Below are positions 30,001 to 33,000 of a stretch of DNA of 39,954 nucleotides, piece by piece (the first letter of the stretch is position 1; each line of letters begins with the position of its first letter). The notes beneath the pieces were generated by a model that saw only the letters and a list, made by a program, of their open reading frames with translations, had not been told where the DNA came from and made no database searches. Position numbers and translations under genes: made by a program. The stretch spans positions 1 to 39,954 of the forward strand of contig JAGWOI010000003.1 in the NCBI GenBank assembly GCA_028870995.1, read 5' to 3'. This DNA is from Candidatus Omnitrophota bacterium. Lineage in GTDB: Bacteria; Omnitrophota; Gorgyraeia; Zapsychrales; Fredricksoniimonadaceae.

Positions 30001-33000
30001 TTCGGCACCAGCGAGACCTTGAGCTTCACCAACGGCGTCTCGACGGTCGGAGGCCTGATGGCCTTATATAAGGTAGAAAACGCCTCCATCACGGCCAATG
30101 ACGGGACCTTTACCAGCAATGCGGTGGGTGTCGCGGTCACGCCCGCGGCCGCGGCCAGCTTAACCTTGTCTGCCGCCGGTGGCAGCATCACGGCGGGCAC
30201 GACGGACCAGTTGACGATCACGGCGTATGACGCCTACGGCAACGTGGCGAGCTCCTATACCGGCGACAAGACCATGACCTTCAGCGGAGCGGGCATAATC
30301 GGCAGTTATCATCCGACGGTGACCGACAGGAACGGTACTGCTGTTAACTTCGGCACCGGTGAGACATTGACCTTCACCAACGGGGTCAGCAGTGCCGGCG
30401 GCCTGATGACCTTATATAAGGTCGAGACAGCTTCAGTATCCGGTACGGACGGGACATTGACATCGAATGCCGCTTCCGTCACTGTGACTCCGGCCGCGGC
30501 CGCAAGCCTGACCCTGTCTGCGGCCAGCGGCAGCCTCACGGCCGGCAATACGGACCAGCTGACCATTACGGCTTACGATACTTACGGCAACGTGGCCACC
30601 GGCTATACCGGCAACAAGACCATGAGCTTCAGCGGTGCAAGTACCATCGGCAGTTATCATCCGGCGGTGACCGACAAGAACGGTACGGCGGTCAACTTCG
30701 GCACCAGCGAGACATTGACCTTCACCAACGGTGTTATAAGTGCGGGCGGTTTGATGACCTTATATAAAGTTGAAAATGCTTCGGTTACGGCCAATGACGG
30801 GACCTTCACCAGCAATGCGGTGGGCGTCACGGTCAACTCAGCCACGGCCGCCAGCCTGACCTTGTCGGAGGCCGGTGGCAGCATTACGGCAGGCACGACC
30901 GACCAGCTGACCATCACAGCGTATGATACCTACGGTAACGTGGCCACGGGCTATACCGGAGACAAGACCTATACCTTTGCCGGCGCCCATACCATCGGCG
31001 CGTATCATCCGACGGTGACCGACAAGAGCGGCACCACTGTTGATTTCGGCACCGCAGAGACGCTCACCTTCACCAACGGGGTCAGCAGTGCCGGCGGCCT
31101 GATGACCTTATACAGGGTAGAGAACGCCTCCATCACCGCCAACGACGGCAGCTTTACCAGTAACGCAGTCAGTGTCGCAGTAACACCAGCAGTAGAAGCG
31201 AGCCTGGCCATGTCCGCCGCCGGCGGCAGCATAACGGCAGGCACGACCGATCAGTTGACCATCACCGCTTATGATACCTACGGTAACGTAGCCACCGGCT
31301 ATACCGGCGACAAGACCATGACCTTCAGCGGGGCGAGCACGATCGGCAGCTATCATCCGACGGTGACCGACAAGAGCGGCACCACTGTTGATTTCGGCAC
31401 CGCAGAGACGCTCACCTTCACCAACGGGGTCGGCAGTGCCGGCGGCCTGATGAGCTTATATAAGGTCCAGAGCACCTCCATCACCGTCAATGACGGCACC
31501 TTCACCAGTAACGCCGTTAATGTCAGCGTCACTCCAGCTTCAGCGGCAAGCCTTGGGCTTTCCGCCGGCAGCGGTTCCATGACAGCGGGCACCACCAATC
31601 AGTTGACCATCACCGCTTATGACACCTATGGCAACGTGGCCACGGGCTATGCCGGCGACAAAAGCATCACCTTCAGCGGCGCCGGCACGATCGGCAGCTA
31701 TATCCCGACAATGACCGACAAGAACGCCAATCCCGTGCATTTCGGGACAGCCACCACAGTTACCTTTACCAACGGTTCCAGCAGCGCCGGCGGCATAATG
31801 ACCCTGTATAGGGCGCAGAACGCGTCCATTACTGCCAACGACGGGACCTTTACCAGCAATGCTGTGGGCGTCACGGTCAATTCAGCGGCCGCGGCCAGCC
31901 TGACCTTGTCTGCTGTCAGCGGCAGCATGACGGCAGGTACGAACGATCAATTGACCATCACGGCTTACGATATTTTTGGGAACGTAGCCACAGGATATAC
32001 CGGTGGCAAGACCGTGACCTTCAGCGGCGCCTCCAATGCCCCGGACGGGACGATACCGACGGTGTCGAACAATTCCGGCGCGGCCGTCGATTTTGGGGCT
32101 TCAACAACGCTGACGTTTACCAGCGGCATCTCAACCGCCGGAGGCCGGATGGTCCTGTATGATGCCCAGACCGCTGCAGTTTCCGCGACCGACGGCACCT
32201 TCACCACCAACACCGTCAATGTGACGGTCAGCGCCGCTGCCGCCGCCAGCTTGAACCTGACAGCAACAGCCTCAACAGTGTCGGCCGGCAGCAGCGACCA
32301 ATTGACCATCACCGCTTACGATGCTTACGGCAACCTGGCCGCCGGGTATACCGGCGACAAGAACTTTACTTTCAGCGGTGCGGGCACGACCGGCGGGTAC
32401 AATCCGACCGTCACCAACAAGAGCGGGGCGGCCGTTGATTTCGGCACATCGACAACCCTGACCTTCACCAACGGCATTTCAACGGCTGGAGGATTGATGG
32501 CCCTGTACAAAGCCCAGAACGCGTCCATCATTGCCAACGACGGATCCATCTCCAGCAACGCGCTGAATGTCACTGTCAATCCGCTGGCTGTTTCCACCTT
32601 AAGCCTTTCAGGGGCCGCGACGGTGACCGCCGGCAGCGGCCACCTGTTGACCATAACGGCCTATGACGTTTATGGCAATGTGGCGAGCTCCTATACCGGC
32701 GACAAGACCATGACCTTCAGCGGGGCCGCCACGTCAGCGTACGGCAATGTGCCGACGGTAACAAACAAGACCGGCACAGCGGTCGCTTTCGGAGCTTCGA
32801 CCGTCATCACCTTCACTAACGGTATTTCTTCCGCGGGCGGTACGATGGATTTGTACAAGGCCCAGAGCGCCTCCATCAGCGCGACCGACGGGGCCTTGAC
32901 CACCAATGCGTTGGGCCTGACCGTCAATCCGGCCCCGGCCGCCAGCCTGAACTTGTCCGCGGTCTCTACAACGATAACAGCCGGCAGCACCGACCAGTTG

